NCBI RefSeq assembly: GCF_003050745.1 | Contig: NZ_QAOF01000005.1 | Location: 124,001 to 188,000 of the forward strand | DNA length: 64,000 nucleotides | Source of the DNA: Sphingomonas sp. PP-CE-3G-477 | GTDB taxonomy: Bacteria > Pseudomonadota > Alphaproteobacteria > Sphingomonadales > Sphingomonadaceae | Reading direction: 5' to 3' | In this document: piece by piece, positions 1 to 7,977 of the stretch | Layout of the letters: each line of letters opens with the position of its first letter | Numbering within the stretch: the stretch's first letter is position 1 | Notes under the pieces: generated by a model | What the model saw: only the letters and a program-made list of their open reading frames with translations | Told to the model about the DNA's origin: nothing | The model's database searches: none | Translations under genes and position numbers: made by a program

Positions 1-122
1 CTGCTACATCTGCGGTGCCACAACCTTCCGAGCCGCCCGGTACGCTTCCTCGCCACGGACGCCATTCAGTATCTTCGAACGCCTGCGGCTTGGCCATGCT
101 GCCCATCAACAGTACCCGGCGA

Positions 123-1898
123 TCAGTGCAGTGGCCAAGTCCACATCACTAGAGGCGTACCAACCAAGACCACCAGAACCGATAGTGGTGCGCCCAGCCG
201 GGCGTAATCGCTGAAGCGGTAGCCCCCAGGACCAAAAACCAAGGTGTTACACTGATGCCCAATCGGCGTCAGGAAATCGCATCCTGCCCCGATAGCGGTC
301 CCGATGAGGAAGGCTTCGGGGCGATATCCGAGGTCATGCGCGAACACCGCCGCGATTGGCGCCATCACCAAGACCGTCGCGGCATTGTTGAGAAACGGCG
401 TCACAGCCATCGCCGCTACGAGGATCAGGGCGACCGCGCCCCATGGCGGCAAGGAGGCCGCCAGATGGGCAAGCGAGGTCGCGAGTACATCCGACGCGCC
501 GGTGGTGCGCAGGGTTTCACTGACCGGAATGAGCGCGCCCAGCATGATGAGAATTGGCCATTCGACGCCATCATAGGCATCTCGCAGCGGTAGCGCTCCG
601 GTCGCCATCATTAGACCGGCAGCGGCGAAGAAGGCGACGGCCACAGGCACATAGCCGGTCGCGGTTACGGTCATCGCCACCGCGAGGATGATAAGTGGTA
701 GGAAGCGACGCTTCGAACTTCCCAGACGCAGGGCACGCTCTGCCAGCGGCAGCGTACCGAGGTCACGCATGCGTTCCGGCAAGAGTGTGAGGGGTCCTTG
801 AAGAACAATGACATCGCCGGCGCGCAAGACGGTCTCGCTGAGCTGCTTGGTCAGCCGTTTGCCGGCGCGCGATACCGCGATGAGATTGACGCCATAGCGT
901 TGCTGAAGCCGCAGTCGTCCAGCGGACTGGCGGACCAACACGGAGCCGGTGGTGATGACCGCCTCAATGACGCCAACCTCATCATCTTCGCTGCCTTCCG
1001 GTAGGTCACGATGCTGTCCGGCAAGTGCTAGGTGGTCACCCGCAATGACACGCTCAAGCGTATCCGGGTCACCGCCCAAGATCAGCGTGTCGCCGGCAGC
1101 CAGAAGGAACTCGGCCGTAATGCTCGTGCGCACATCGTCACGGACAACATTGGCGATCGTCACCTCATTATCATGACGGTCGATGAAGGACTCAACCGTT
1201 TCGCCGACAGCGGGCGATCCGTCTTGGATGGTCGCCTCAGTGACATAGTCCGTGATGTTTAGAGCTTCGCCCATGGTCGGCGCTGCGCGGCGTTCCCTGG
1301 GCAGGAGGCGGTAGCCGAAACGCAGGAAAATGAGGCCGACCACAAGCAGGCCCAGCCCCGTTGGCAGATAATCGAACATGCCGAACGGCTCACCGGTCAT
1401 CTGCTCTCGTACTCTGCTGACAATAATATTCGGCGACGTACCAACGAGGGTCATCAACCCGCCAAGGAGCGAAGCGAACGACATCGGCATCAGGAACACC
1501 GAGGGGCTAGTGTCCGATTTCTTCGCCGTCTGCACGGCTGCCGGCATCAGCATAGCCAAGGCACCGACGTTCTTTACGAGCCCGGACGATACCCCGACTG
1601 CCGTAGTCAGCACCACGAGTTGCGACCGGACGCGTGTCACGCGCCGCGCCAGTATCCCGAGCGCGCTCTCGATTAGGCCGGAACGCTGCATTGCCGATGA
1701 GATCACCAGCGCCGATCCAACGATGATAACGATGTCATCGGAAAAGCCAGTAAATGCCGCTTTGGGCTTCACCAATCCCAGCGACAGCCCGGCAAGCAGG
1801 GCGATGATGGCCGTGACATCATAGCGAAATCGGCCCCAAAGAAAGAGGCCCATCATGCCAATCAGCAGGCCAATCGACATAAGTTGCGGCGTGGTCAT
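123..1898 (-). CDS. SLC13/DASS-type anion permease with two RCK_C (TrkA-C) domains
   Basis: Integral membrane transporter of about 591 residues. Hydrophobic blocks at both ends flank a soluble middle. The N-terminal half carries the GTSPN signature near residue 145 and the C-terminal half a matching NTLVFGPGGY segment near the end, as in the divalent anion:sodium symporter superfamily. The middle (about residues 190-375) contains two TrkA-C-like repeats, one ending in LILGGDP and one in VIVLQG, typical of bacterial SLC13 proteins annotated as sulfate or citrate permeases. The substrate cannot be told from sequence. The frame is open to 1976, but the ATG at 1898 (MTTPQLMS) starts directly before the first membrane segment and is preferred. 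It lies downstream of a DUF202 gene on the same strand, 37 bases away, and is probably island cargo. Confidence 0.85.
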   Translation of the reverse strand: MTTPQLMSIGLLIGMMGLFLWGRFRYDVTAIIALLAGLSLGLVKPKAAFTGFSDDIVIIVGSALVISSAMQRSGLIESALGILARRVTRVRSQLVVLTTAVGVSSGLVKNVGALAMLMPAAVQTAKKSDTSPSVFLMPMSFASLLGGLMTLVGTSPNIIVSRVREQMTGEPFGMFDYLPTGLGLLVVGLIFLRFGYRLLPRERRAAPTMGEALNITDYVTEATIQDGSPAVGETVESFIDRHDNEVTIANVVRDDVRTSITAEFLLAAGDTLILGGDPDTLERVIAGDHLALAGQHRDLPEGSEDDEVGVIEAVITTGSVLVRQSAGRLRLQQRYGVNLIAVSRAGKRLTKQLSETVLRAGDVIVLQGPLTLLPERMRDLGTLPLAERALRLGSSKRRFLPLIILAVAMTVTATGYVPVAVAFFAAAGLMMATGALPLRDAYDGVEWPILIMLGALIPVSETLRTTGASDVLATSLAHLAASLPPWGAVALILVAAMAVTPFLNNAATVLVMAPIAAVFAHDLGYRPEAFLIGTAIGAGCDFLTPIGHQCNTLVFGPGGYRFSDYARLGAPLSVLVVLVGTPLVMWTWPLH

Positions 1899-1935
1899 GC
1901 AAGCAGAATCCGTAAAATGGCGATAGTCACGCCGG

Positions 1936-2373
1936 TTATTGCAGCCAAATCCCGACGAGTGCCGCCAAGACGGCAATCGCTAGGAAGCCGTTCACAGAGA
2001 TCAGCAACCAAGCCGGCAGTCGCTGAGTGTCGGGCCGCGGTGGGGCGATAGGAATCATTTCACGCCAGACCGCTGCAACGAAGCAGAAGCCGCTGAACAG
2101 GATCAGGACGGTTGCGGTCGCACCGGCAAGCCAGCCGGGCACGATGTTCTCAAGCAATGCGCGGGCGCCAATTCCTGCGGCTAGAGCGGCAAGCCCGGTA
2201 CGGACCCAGGCTGCGTAGGTGCGCTCCGCTGCCATGACTGTTCGATCGGCAGCAAGCTCCGTGCGCCGATCGGCGCTATCTGCTTGCTGCTTGGCGCTAT
2301 GCTCCAACCGGTCCGCACCGTGAACGAATGGGCCGTTGAAATCACGGGTCAATGACAGTCGTTCGTTGGCCAT
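1936..2373 (-). CDS. DUF202 (YidH-like) small membrane protein
   Basis: A 145-residue protein with a charged N-terminus and three predicted membrane spans: about 58-78 (GLAALAAGIGARALL), 83-103 (LAGATATVLILFSGF) and 122-144. The segment RTVMAAERTYAAWVRTGLA just before the first span is the typical DUF202 signature (AxERTxLAWxRT). The family is widespread, but no biochemical function is established. It is the first gene of a two-gene unit with the SLC13-type permease, so it may be an accessory or regulator of that transporter; this is inference from order and spacing only. The start at 2373 (MANERLSL) is the only ATG before the conserved part. Confidence 0.8.
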   Translation of the reverse strand: MANERLSLTRDFNGPFVHGADRLEHSAKQQADSADRRTELAADRTVMAAERTYAAWVRTGLAALAAGIGARALLENIVPGWLAGATATVLILFSGFCFVAAVWREMIPIAPPRPDTQRLPAWLLISVNGFLAIAVLAALVGIWLQ

Positions 2374-2885
2374 GGATGATCAACGATACCCACACGCTTT
2401 CAGCACATCGAATGTTAAAAAGGATCATGCCGAATAAGTTATCGAGGTTAGCAGATCCCCCGCCTTCACAGGTGTCAAAACCGGCTGCATGCGGCACGAA
2501 ACCTTTCTCGAAAACGATCCAGACCGTGCGAAAACTCCAACCCCGAATGTAGCGTACTAATATAGCTGCGTGTCGGTTGCCAGGTGATTGGCTATCTTGC
2601 GTCGCAGCCATATCTGGCGACGTTATGTTTCGAGCATCACGTCTGTATCGGGGGCGGCGGTGAGTTTTCGCACGGTCTGGATCGAATTTCGGGAATGTCC
2701 GGGTTGGGCAGGAAAGCGGAACGGCGGCTTTCGGGAAGGTGCTGGCGATGGCCGACATTCTGTGGCGCTGCCTCCTTTTACAGGAGTATCTATCGTTACA
2801 TTCACACGCTCGGCGGTCTGCTACGATCGAACTCCATTTTGAAGATTCCGTCAGACCTCAAAACATAGGTGCAATGATGCCAATC
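2374..2885. other. intergenic region with a long inverted repeat, no gene supported
   Basis: About 510 bases between the DUF202 gene and the next small gene. Reading frames on both strands are open for 60-140 codons, but they overlap each other and show no recognisable domain. Part of this openness comes from the inverted repeat listed separately, which gives the same SFRTVWI peptide on opposite strands. I see no convincing gene here. Confidence 0.5.
2515..2684. repeat. 22-bp perfect inverted repeat with 126-base spacer
   Basis: The left arm is 2515-2536 (begins CGATCCAGACCGTGCG) and the right arm 2663-2684 (ends CGCACGGTCTGGATCG). The arms are exact reverse complements over 22 bases, and weaker similarity continues outward on the left-arm side. 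The enclosed 126 bases contain no gene. It could be a remnant of a small transposable element (MITE-like) or a recombination site pair. No target duplication was obvious. Confidence 0.6.
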
Positions 2886-3122
2886 TTACTGACTCTCTTT
2901 AAGCATGTCACGCCTTAGGGCGGATAGAGCATCATTGACGGATCGGTTCATGGTTCTCTCACCTTCCACCCCCTCAACAAGCTTACCGTTGCACACGACA
3001 TCGTAGCGCCTCTGTATCCAGTCGTCATGAACTTCTGCCACGATCCATACTTCGGATACAGAAGCCGCTAGCATTGGAGCAATTGCGAGGGCGATGCTCT
3101 CCAGCTGACGGCTACTTTCCAT
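2886..3122 (-). CDS. hypothetical protein, 78 residues
   Basis: Small soluble protein with no family I recognise. It has an acidic, Val-rich centre (VSEVWIVAEVHDDW) and a charged C-terminal half. On the minus strand a GGAGGT ribosome binding site lies about 9-10 bases before the ATG at 3122, which supports translation. An ATG a few bases further upstream is in another frame. No partner gene is within operon distance: the DUF202 start is 512 bases downstream and the recombinase trio lies more than 700 bases upstream on the same strand. Confidence 0.5.
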   Translation of the reverse strand: MESSRQLESIALAIAPMLAASVSEVWIVAEVHDDWIQRRYDVVCNGKLVEGVEGERTMNRSVNDALSALRRDMLKESQ

Positions 3123-3860
3123 TTCTGCATTTACCTCCGATACCAGATTATATCAGCGTAATCGCTTTTGCGATCCATTTTACCGCGCTTGCCCATTGGC
3201 CGTAACTAGACAGCTTTACCAATCCCGAGCGCCCCGATTGCAACTCATGTCTGGAAAGTCCCCCATAATCCCACTGAACGAATGACTACTACCGGGACTC
3301 CGAATTACTAACCCGAGCGTCCGGGTGTGGGCGTGAACGGCCCTGCCGTTTTTAAGCGCCGACTAGCCCCGCCAGTGTCGGAAAACACATGATAGGCGAC
3401 GCAGAGCACCGCAAATTCTGGAGAATTGCGGCGTGGGGCGGTGGCGCACGTGCTCTAGGTTCGCACTATTGCGCGAGATACCCTGTCGGATGGAGAAAGT
3501 GCGCGACAACCTCGGAGGCGGGGTTTTTCGTTAGGGGAGCCGCGGCTGTTATTTTGGCGTGAGATCGAAGCCCCGCGGAGTCGCTACCGTGCAGGCTGGC
3601 GCGATGCCGAGCAAATCTCGGAAGCCCCGCGAATGGCCGATTCATCCGAAACCCGACATTCCCGGCCGATTGCCCGAACGACTGCTTCGTCCCAACTCAA
3701 GCCGTTCGACCGGTATAAACCAACGGCCGAAGTTGGGAAGCCGGAAAGAGCCCGCCAGTGTCGACTATTGGGTCATTCCGTTGATCTTGCTGCCTGTACG
3801 CTGCTGTTCGACACGGAACGCTCAGCGGGCGAAAACTAGCCGCTTTCGGCGAACGGCTTG
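3123..3860. other. 738-base non-coding flank of the recombinase trio
   Basis: No credible gene. It holds several dyads: a hairpin at 3409-3432 (CCGCAA/TTGCGG arms with one bulge), an imperfect inverted repeat at 3691-3737, and a 13-base direct repeat (CCCGCCAGTGTCG) at 3368-3380 and 3751-3763. Tyrosine-recombinase elements usually carry their binding and crossover sites next to the recombinase genes, so this flank is the most likely place for an element end. That reading is inference. Confidence 0.4.
3691..3737. repeat. imperfect inverted repeat, candidate recombinase site
   Basis: Arm 3691-3706 (CCCAACTCAAGCCGTT) and arm 3722-3737 (AACGGCCGAAGTTGGG) match in 13 of 16 positions as reverse complements, with a 15-base spacer. 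It lies 124 bases beyond the stop of the last recombinase gene. Two inverted arms around a short core are the form expected for a tyrosine recombinase core site, although the spacer is longer than the usual 6-8 bases. Confidence 0.3.
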
Positions 3861-4940
3861 TTAATTACTTTTGGAAAAGCGGGCATCTGATTTCAACTTA
3901 GTTACAGCTGCCTCGAGGCCGTCCGCAGGCTTCCGCACTGCCTGCAGCATGCTCATAATGTTCGAAGCGCGGGAACCGAACCGTCCCGCTTTTATGCCGA
4001 GCCCTCCGTGCGATGTAAGGATCTCAAGCTTCTCATCAGGATCAGCATGTAGATAAATCTCGGTGGAATGGATCGAAGCGTGACCAAGCCACAGAGCCAC
4101 CTTTCTTATGTCGCGAGTGACCTTGAGCATGTGCATGGCGCAGCTGTGCCTCAAAACATGCGGCGTGATATTCTTCGGCACAAGGGTCGGGACTGTTTTG
4201 GCTGCAATCTGAGTATATTTCGCGAGACGCGCTGCGAAGCCATCGCGCGTTAGCGGCAAGCCAAGCCGGCTCAGAAAAACATGATCGTACGGCACATTCG
4301 GCCTCTCCGAATACCAGGCGCGAAGAAGGCGGACGGTCTCGGGGCCCAGCGGCAGAATTCTAGCCCTTCGCCCCTTTCCCATCACGTGCAAGGTTGGCTT
4401 TGGACCGAGGTCGAGGTCACCGAGCGAAAGCGCCAAAACCTCAGACACACGTAAACCGCATATGTACGTGATGCTCAGCATTGCCCGGTCCCGGATCCCG
4501 TCTTTGTGCCTCATATCGGGCACCCCAAGTATGGCTTTAACCTCATCGGTCGAGAGCCAATCGATCACGGGAACATCCGCTCTCTTTGCCCCCAGCGCGC
4601 GTATGCGAGCGGCTTGCTCCATCGCTGCCGGAATTTTCATTTGCACATATCTGAAGAATGATCGGATCGCCGCCAGCCGCAGATTGCGCGTTCGCCGTGA
4701 ATTTTTCCGAGTCTTCTCCAGATCATCGAGAAATTGGAGGACGATCTCCGCTGTGATGTCTTCCAGGTGGAGGCGGTCGATATTCATCCGCGTCGCCTCG
4801 GCGATAAAACGGATCAGCAAAATGAACGTGTGTGCGTAGCTCGCACGCGTCAGTTGGCTGAGCCCGCGATCTCGAACGAGATGTTCGTTGAGATAGCTAG
4901 ACAGGACGGGAGCCAAATCATGTTGGTGATCGTCACGCAT
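3861..4940 (-). CDS. tyrosine recombinase, third of trio (359 residues)
   Basis: Site-specific recombinase of the phage integrase family. An N-terminal SAM-like core-binding domain (about residues 10-115) is followed by the catalytic domain (about 130-320). Visible active-site residues: Arg164 (CGLRVSEV), Lys189 (MGKGRRARI), His261 and Arg264 (HVLRH), His287 (LGHASI) and the nucleophile Tyr296 (STEIYLH). It has a roughly 60-residue tail after the tyrosine, rich in Lys and Arg. Its ATG overlaps the stop of the preceding recombinase by 8 bases, so it is probably translated by coupling. It would act with the other two on the ends of the island. The length is like TnpA of Tn554 (361 residues) and like the last protein of RIT elements. 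Confidence 0.9.
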   Translation of the reverse strand: MRDDHQHDLAPVLSSYLNEHLVRDRGLSQLTRASYAHTFILLIRFIAEATRMNIDRLHLEDITAEIVLQFLDDLEKTRKNSRRTRNLRLAAIRSFFRYVQMKIPAAMEQAARIRALGAKRADVPVIDWLSTDEVKAILGVPDMRHKDGIRDRAMLSITYICGLRVSEVLALSLGDLDLGPKPTLHVMGKGRRARILPLGPETVRLLRAWYSERPNVPYDHVFLSRLGLPLTRDGFAARLAKYTQIAAKTVPTLVPKNITPHVLRHSCAMHMLKVTRDIRKVALWLGHASIHSTEIYLHADPDEKLEILTSHGGLGIKAGRFGSRASNIMSMLQAVRKPADGLEAAVTKLKSDARFSKSN

Positions 4941-5853
4941 CGAGCACCTCCTCGATCGCCAAGGCCATCGATTCTTTTGTCTCGGTCGAAATCTCCAAAT
5001 ACCAATAGGTGCTAGCTGCGCTGACGTGGCCCAGATAGGTCGACAGGGCGACCATATGGTTGGAAATCAGTTTCCGGTCCGACCCGCACGATGCCAACGA
5101 TCGAACGGCAAACGTATGCCTGAGGTCGTGTATTCTCGGCAACCTGCTACCGTTTCGACTAGTCATATTTAACTTTGTTGTGCATTTTCGAAACATGGCG
5201 CAAATCGAGTGGTCAGACGGAGTCCTGTTATTGTGGATTACGAATAACCTTTCTTTGTTCAAAGGATCTGGGCGGTTGGTGAGGTAAACTCTTAGAGCCC
5301 TAGCGGTACTTTTGTGGATATGGACGATCCTGTCCTTTCCGAACTTCCCGCGCCTAATCATGATCTCGTTATTTTTGAAGTCCTGGAGCAAAATATTTCG
5401 GGCTTCGTTTATCCGTATGCCCGTCGCGGCGATAAGGCCGACAATATGCTTATAGGTGGCAGCATCGTAGGTATGCGCCAGCGGCAAGCGTCCCAATTCG
5501 ACAAGGATCTGCTGTATCTCGCCATCGGTGTAGATAAAGGGAATAGGGCGTCTCGGCCGACGAACCGGCCGCACGTATTCTTCTGCCAAGACGTCATGAC
5601 GGGGATCCTCTGCGCTGAGAAATAGGCCAACGCGACGAATGGAAGCCAAGAGCTCATATCGCCTGCGGGGCTGACATTTCTGCTCTACCCAAGCGATTGC
5701 GTCTGCACTGCACAGATGATGAGCGCCGCGACCTGCCGAGAAATGCGCAAAGTTTCGCAGGTCGCGATCAAGATCAAGATCTCGGTACCCAAGCTGTTCC
5801 CTTAGCTGCAGATAGCGCTCAATGGCCTCGATCACGACCGGCCTCCCAACCAA
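4933..5853 (-). CDS. tyrosine recombinase, second of trio (306 residues)
   Basis: The shortest recombinase of the set. The N-terminal core-binding domain spans about residues 5-95, and the catalytic domain runs from about 108. Catalytic residues are visible: Arg147 (TGIRINEA), Lys170 (RRGKFGKD), His242 and Arg245 (IHDLRHTF), His276 (YLGHVSAA) and Tyr285 (STYWYLE). The IHDLRHTFA and YLGH-STYWYL motifs are the form seen in the middle protein of recombinase trios. The reading frame overlaps the upstream recombinase by 22 bases and the downstream one by 8, so the three proteins are most likely made together in fixed proportion. There is no sign of a frameshift or of a lost key residue. Confidence 0.9.
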   Translation of the reverse strand: MVGRPVVIEAIERYLQLREQLGYRDLDLDRDLRNFAHFSAGRGAHHLCSADAIAWVEQKCQPRRRYELLASIRRVGLFLSAEDPRHDVLAEEYVRPVRRPRRPIPFIYTDGEIQQILVELGRLPLAHTYDAATYKHIVGLIAATGIRINEARNILLQDFKNNEIMIRRGKFGKDRIVHIHKSTARALRVYLTNRPDPLNKERLFVIHNNRTPSDHSICAMFRKCTTKLNMTSRNGSRLPRIHDLRHTFAVRSLASCGSDRKLISNHMVALSTYLGHVSAASTYWYLEISTETKESMALAIEEVLDA

Positions 5854-7463
5854 GGTTCTGCGAGACGTTTAAGCATTGGCTCGTTGACCTTCGCGTAGAT
5901 GGTCGTCGTATCCACCGATCGATGCCGCAAGATTGTGGCTACATCTTCGAGGCTTTTTCCGTCCCGGAGAAGTTCGGTAGCAAGCGTATGGCGAAAAACG
6001 TGCGCTCCACCTTCGAGACCGCATCGAGCGAGCGCTTTGCGGGCGATACCTGATATCTCTGAGCCATTCGCAAGCGGCATGTGCGGGTGAGGCACACGCA
6101 AAAACAGGGCCTCTGAGCGTGAGCTCGGGCGCCCCTTCTCGAGATAATCTAAAACAGCGTCGCCTGCTCCTTGAGTGAGTGGGACAATCGAACCCCGTCC
6201 GCCCTTACCCTCAATGCAGAGCTTAGCCTCGGTCCAGTCCAGATCACTGAGTTTTAGCTTCCAAACCTCAGAAGCTCGAAGCCCAAGTTCGGCCAACAGC
6301 GTGAGGATCGCTCGTTCCCGGATTCCGTACGATGTGCTCAGGTCGCAACTGTCGATGACCTTGTTCACGATACCGGTGTCAAGCCTGCGCGGAACCGTCG
6401 AAAGGCGATAAGTTGGTCGAGAGATCAGCGCATTTGCTAAGGAAGCGTTGCAATGCCCTTCAAAAGCTCGGAACCGCATGTAGCTGCGCACGGAGCGGAT
6501 GAAACGGCTCTGCATTGCGGGAGTGCGCTTCGCGAATTCGAGGACGGCTAATTCCCTGATTGCCGTAGCGGAATAGGCCGAAGCGTCTTCTCCAAGCCTT
6601 GGCAACCAGCTCATTACGTCGAGCACGTAGTAATAAATTGTCCGAGGCCTCAGCCCCCTTTGGTCGGTCAGCCAAGTGCGATACCGCACCACGGTCGAAG
6701 ATGGGTGCGATCTCCGCCGTTTCTGCAGGAATATTCCGTTTTTAAAAACGGGGTTCTCACCATTCCGAAACCGTAAAAAGCGGTCAACTGCAACCCGGCG
6801 TCGCGACTTGGCCTGAGCACCCGGCCTTCCAGACCGAATGTGCATACCGCAGCGGCAGGAGTGGCCGACAAAGTCGTCGAGGATATGATCGCTAAGGCAT
6901 GACTCTGGGATACCTCTGAGCCGTAGCCAAACTATCAGATGAAGTGCGGTTCTGGCTTGTCGCTTTGCCTGATCCGGATGCACCCCCTCCTGAGTGAGCG
7001 CTTCGAGGAAATCCGCGCAAATGTCCGGGTCATTTGAGTCCCACCCATTCGAATCGATGATTCCCTGATACTGGAGGAACAAGTAAAATCTGGTAACTGC
7101 AACCGTCTGGGATGGAGATAAACCGCGAGCGGGCCAACATGCATGACTGCAATTGTGTTTCCAAAAGTTCTCCAAATTCTCCCATTTTATATCACATATC
7201 TTGACATTTTCAATCTCCAAGTATCGCAAAAAATGGTTTATAGTGCCACGATAACTTAGGAATGCTCCGGAATATCCAGCAACATCGACCAGAATTCGAA
7301 TTACATCTTCGGATCTTTTAATATTAGAAAATTCTATGCATTTAGCGAATGCTCTGATTATCCGAGAGATCTCCTGGTAAGCTTCACTCGCTTTGGCGCT
7401 ATACGATTTCATCATAGGTCGGCTCTCGCATGCAATTGCGGGAAAGGCGCTTTGAAATGCCAT
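5832..7463 (-). CDS. large tyrosine recombinase, first of trio (543 residues)
   Basis: An enlarged recombinase: about 330 residues precede the catalytic domain, including a Cys/His-bearing stretch (SCRCGMHIRSG) and a second core-binding-like segment (VVRYRTWLTDQRGLRPRT). Catalytic residues are present: Arg in LGLRASEV, Lys in IEGKGGRGS, His488/Arg491 (HVFRHT), His514 (LRHRSVD) and Tyr523 (TTTIYAKV). The frame is open up to an ATG at 7664, but the 67 extra residues look unlike protein. The ATG at 7463 has AAGGGAG 11 bases ahead, so that start is preferred; it leaves a 208-base leader after the regulator gene. The size is closer to TnpB of Tn554 than to a usual RIT first gene. Confidence 0.85.
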   Translation of the reverse strand: MAFQSAFPAIACESRPMMKSYSAKASEAYQEISRIIRAFAKCIEFSNIKRSEDVIRILVDVAGYSGAFLSYRGTINHFLRYLEIENVKICDIKWENLENFWKHNCSHACWPARGLSPSQTVAVTRFYLFLQYQGIIDSNGWDSNDPDICADFLEALTQEGVHPDQAKRQARTALHLIVWLRLRGIPESCLSDHILDDFVGHSCRCGMHIRSGRPGAQAKSRRRVAVDRFLRFRNGENPVFKNGIFLQKRRRSHPSSTVVRYRTWLTDQRGLRPRTIYYYVLDVMSWLPRLGEDASAYSATAIRELAVLEFAKRTPAMQSRFIRSVRSYMRFRAFEGHCNASLANALISRPTYRLSTVPRRLDTGIVNKVIDSCDLSTSYGIRERAILTLLAELGLRASEVWKLKLSDLDWTEAKLCIEGKGGRGSIVPLTQGAGDAVLDYLEKGRPSSRSEALFLRVPHPHMPLANGSEISGIARKALARCGLEGGAHVFRHTLATELLRDGKSLEDVATILRHRSVDTTTIYAKVNEPMLKRLAEPWLGGRS

Positions 7464-7593
7464 CGATCCGGTAGCTCCCTTCATCAAATTGGAAGCGCGG
7501 AAGACAGGCGCGCTCCACCGGCAGCGGAAGCGGTCCGCTTGACATGGCGTCAGCACACGAGGAGAAAGGTGTCGGTTACGACCAATCTCGAAG

Positions 7594-7628
7594 AGGCTCA
7601 GCTCTGCAAAGCTGGGCCTTTTCTCTTT
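7594..7628 (+). terminator. intrinsic-terminator-like hairpin, antisense to the recombinase leader
   Basis: The stem AGGCTCAGCT / AGCTGGGCCT (10 pairs, one G-U) with loop CTGCAA is followed by TTTTCTCTTT. On the plus strand this is a textbook terminator, yet no plus-strand gene precedes it. It lies in the 208-base leader between the Ner-like gene and the large recombinase, on the opposite strand. It may end a short antisense transcript over that leader. Confidence 0.5.
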
Positions 7629-7671
7629 CGCGCGGTTTTTGTTCGACCCTTTTCGGAGGGCCAACCGGCAA

Positions 7672-7914
7672 TCACGGCACCTTCATCGCTACCTCCGTTC
7701 CAATTCGCCTGTATCGCTCAGGCCAGAGATCCTCGACGTCACAGCCAAGCTCCGCCGCGATTTGAGTCTCAATCCGGCGAGACCTCCGGAACCCGCGGCT
7801 TACCGTTGAAACCGTGGTGGGCGTAACGTTGAGATGGCGGGCTACCGCGCTCAGGCTGCTCCCTTTGAGTTGGAGAGCAGCTTTGATGCGGTTATGGCGC
7901 TTCTCATCAATCAT
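7672..7914 (-). CDS. Ner/Nlp-family helix-turn-helix regulator
   Basis: DNA-binding protein of about 80 residues, nearly all of it the helix-turn-helix: residues 5-65 read RIKAALQLKGSSLSAVARHL, then a TPTTVSTVSRG recognition helix, and end in DVEDLWPERY. The closing LWPERY is the hallmark of the Ner/Nlp (SfsB) family known from transposable phage Mu and its relatives. It should bind near its own promoter and control the recombinase genes downstream. A GTG at 7926 is in frame, but the ATG at 7914 has GTGGAG six bases ahead and fits the family start better. It is transcribed divergently from the XRE gene across a 63-base gap. Confidence 0.8.
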   Translation of the reverse strand: MIDEKRHNRIKAALQLKGSSLSAVARHLNVTPTTVSTVSRGFRRSRRIETQIAAELGCDVEDLWPERYRRIGTEVAMKVP

Positions 7915-7977
7915 GTTCGGCTCCACACTTTAAGACTAAATGCCGAAGTGCTATATATCTCCACCAGAAGGTGATAA
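7915..7977. promoter_or_regulatory. divergent promoter/operator between Ner-like and XRE genes
   Basis: This short AT-rich gap separates two divergently transcribed helix-turn-helix genes. It contains TTTA-AGAC-TAAA and CACC-AGAA-GGTG dyads and a TATATA stretch. The AGAAGGTG at 7966-7973 also serves as ribosome binding site for the XRE gene. The layout resembles the switch region of a phage or mobile element. Confidence 0.45.

Larger units (their letters stand above)
3861..7914 (-). mobile_element. RIT-like recombinase trio with Ner-like regulator
   Basis: Four genes on the minus strand: a Ner/Nlp-type helix-turn-helix gene (7672-7914), then three tyrosine recombinases of about 543, 306 and 359 residues whose reading frames overlap by 22 and 8 bases. 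Three consecutive overlapping tyrosine recombinases in one direction define RIT elements. Three recombinases plus a helix-turn-helix gene also define GInt islands, and the combination of a large and a 360-residue recombinase recalls TnpB/TnpA of Tn554. All three proteins keep the catalytic Arg, Lys, His-x-x-Arg, His and Tyr residues, so the module looks functional. The element ends are not established. Confidence 0.75.

Noticed and set aside
2342..2842. Overlapping 84-138 codon frames on both strands in the gap after the DUF202 gene
   Set aside because: They are created partly by the 22-base inverted repeat, overlap each other and show no domain or binding site.
3559..3864. 101-codon plus-strand frame beside the recombinase trio
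   Set aside because: Arg-rich, no ribosome binding site and no recognisable family; it covers the inverted repeat region.
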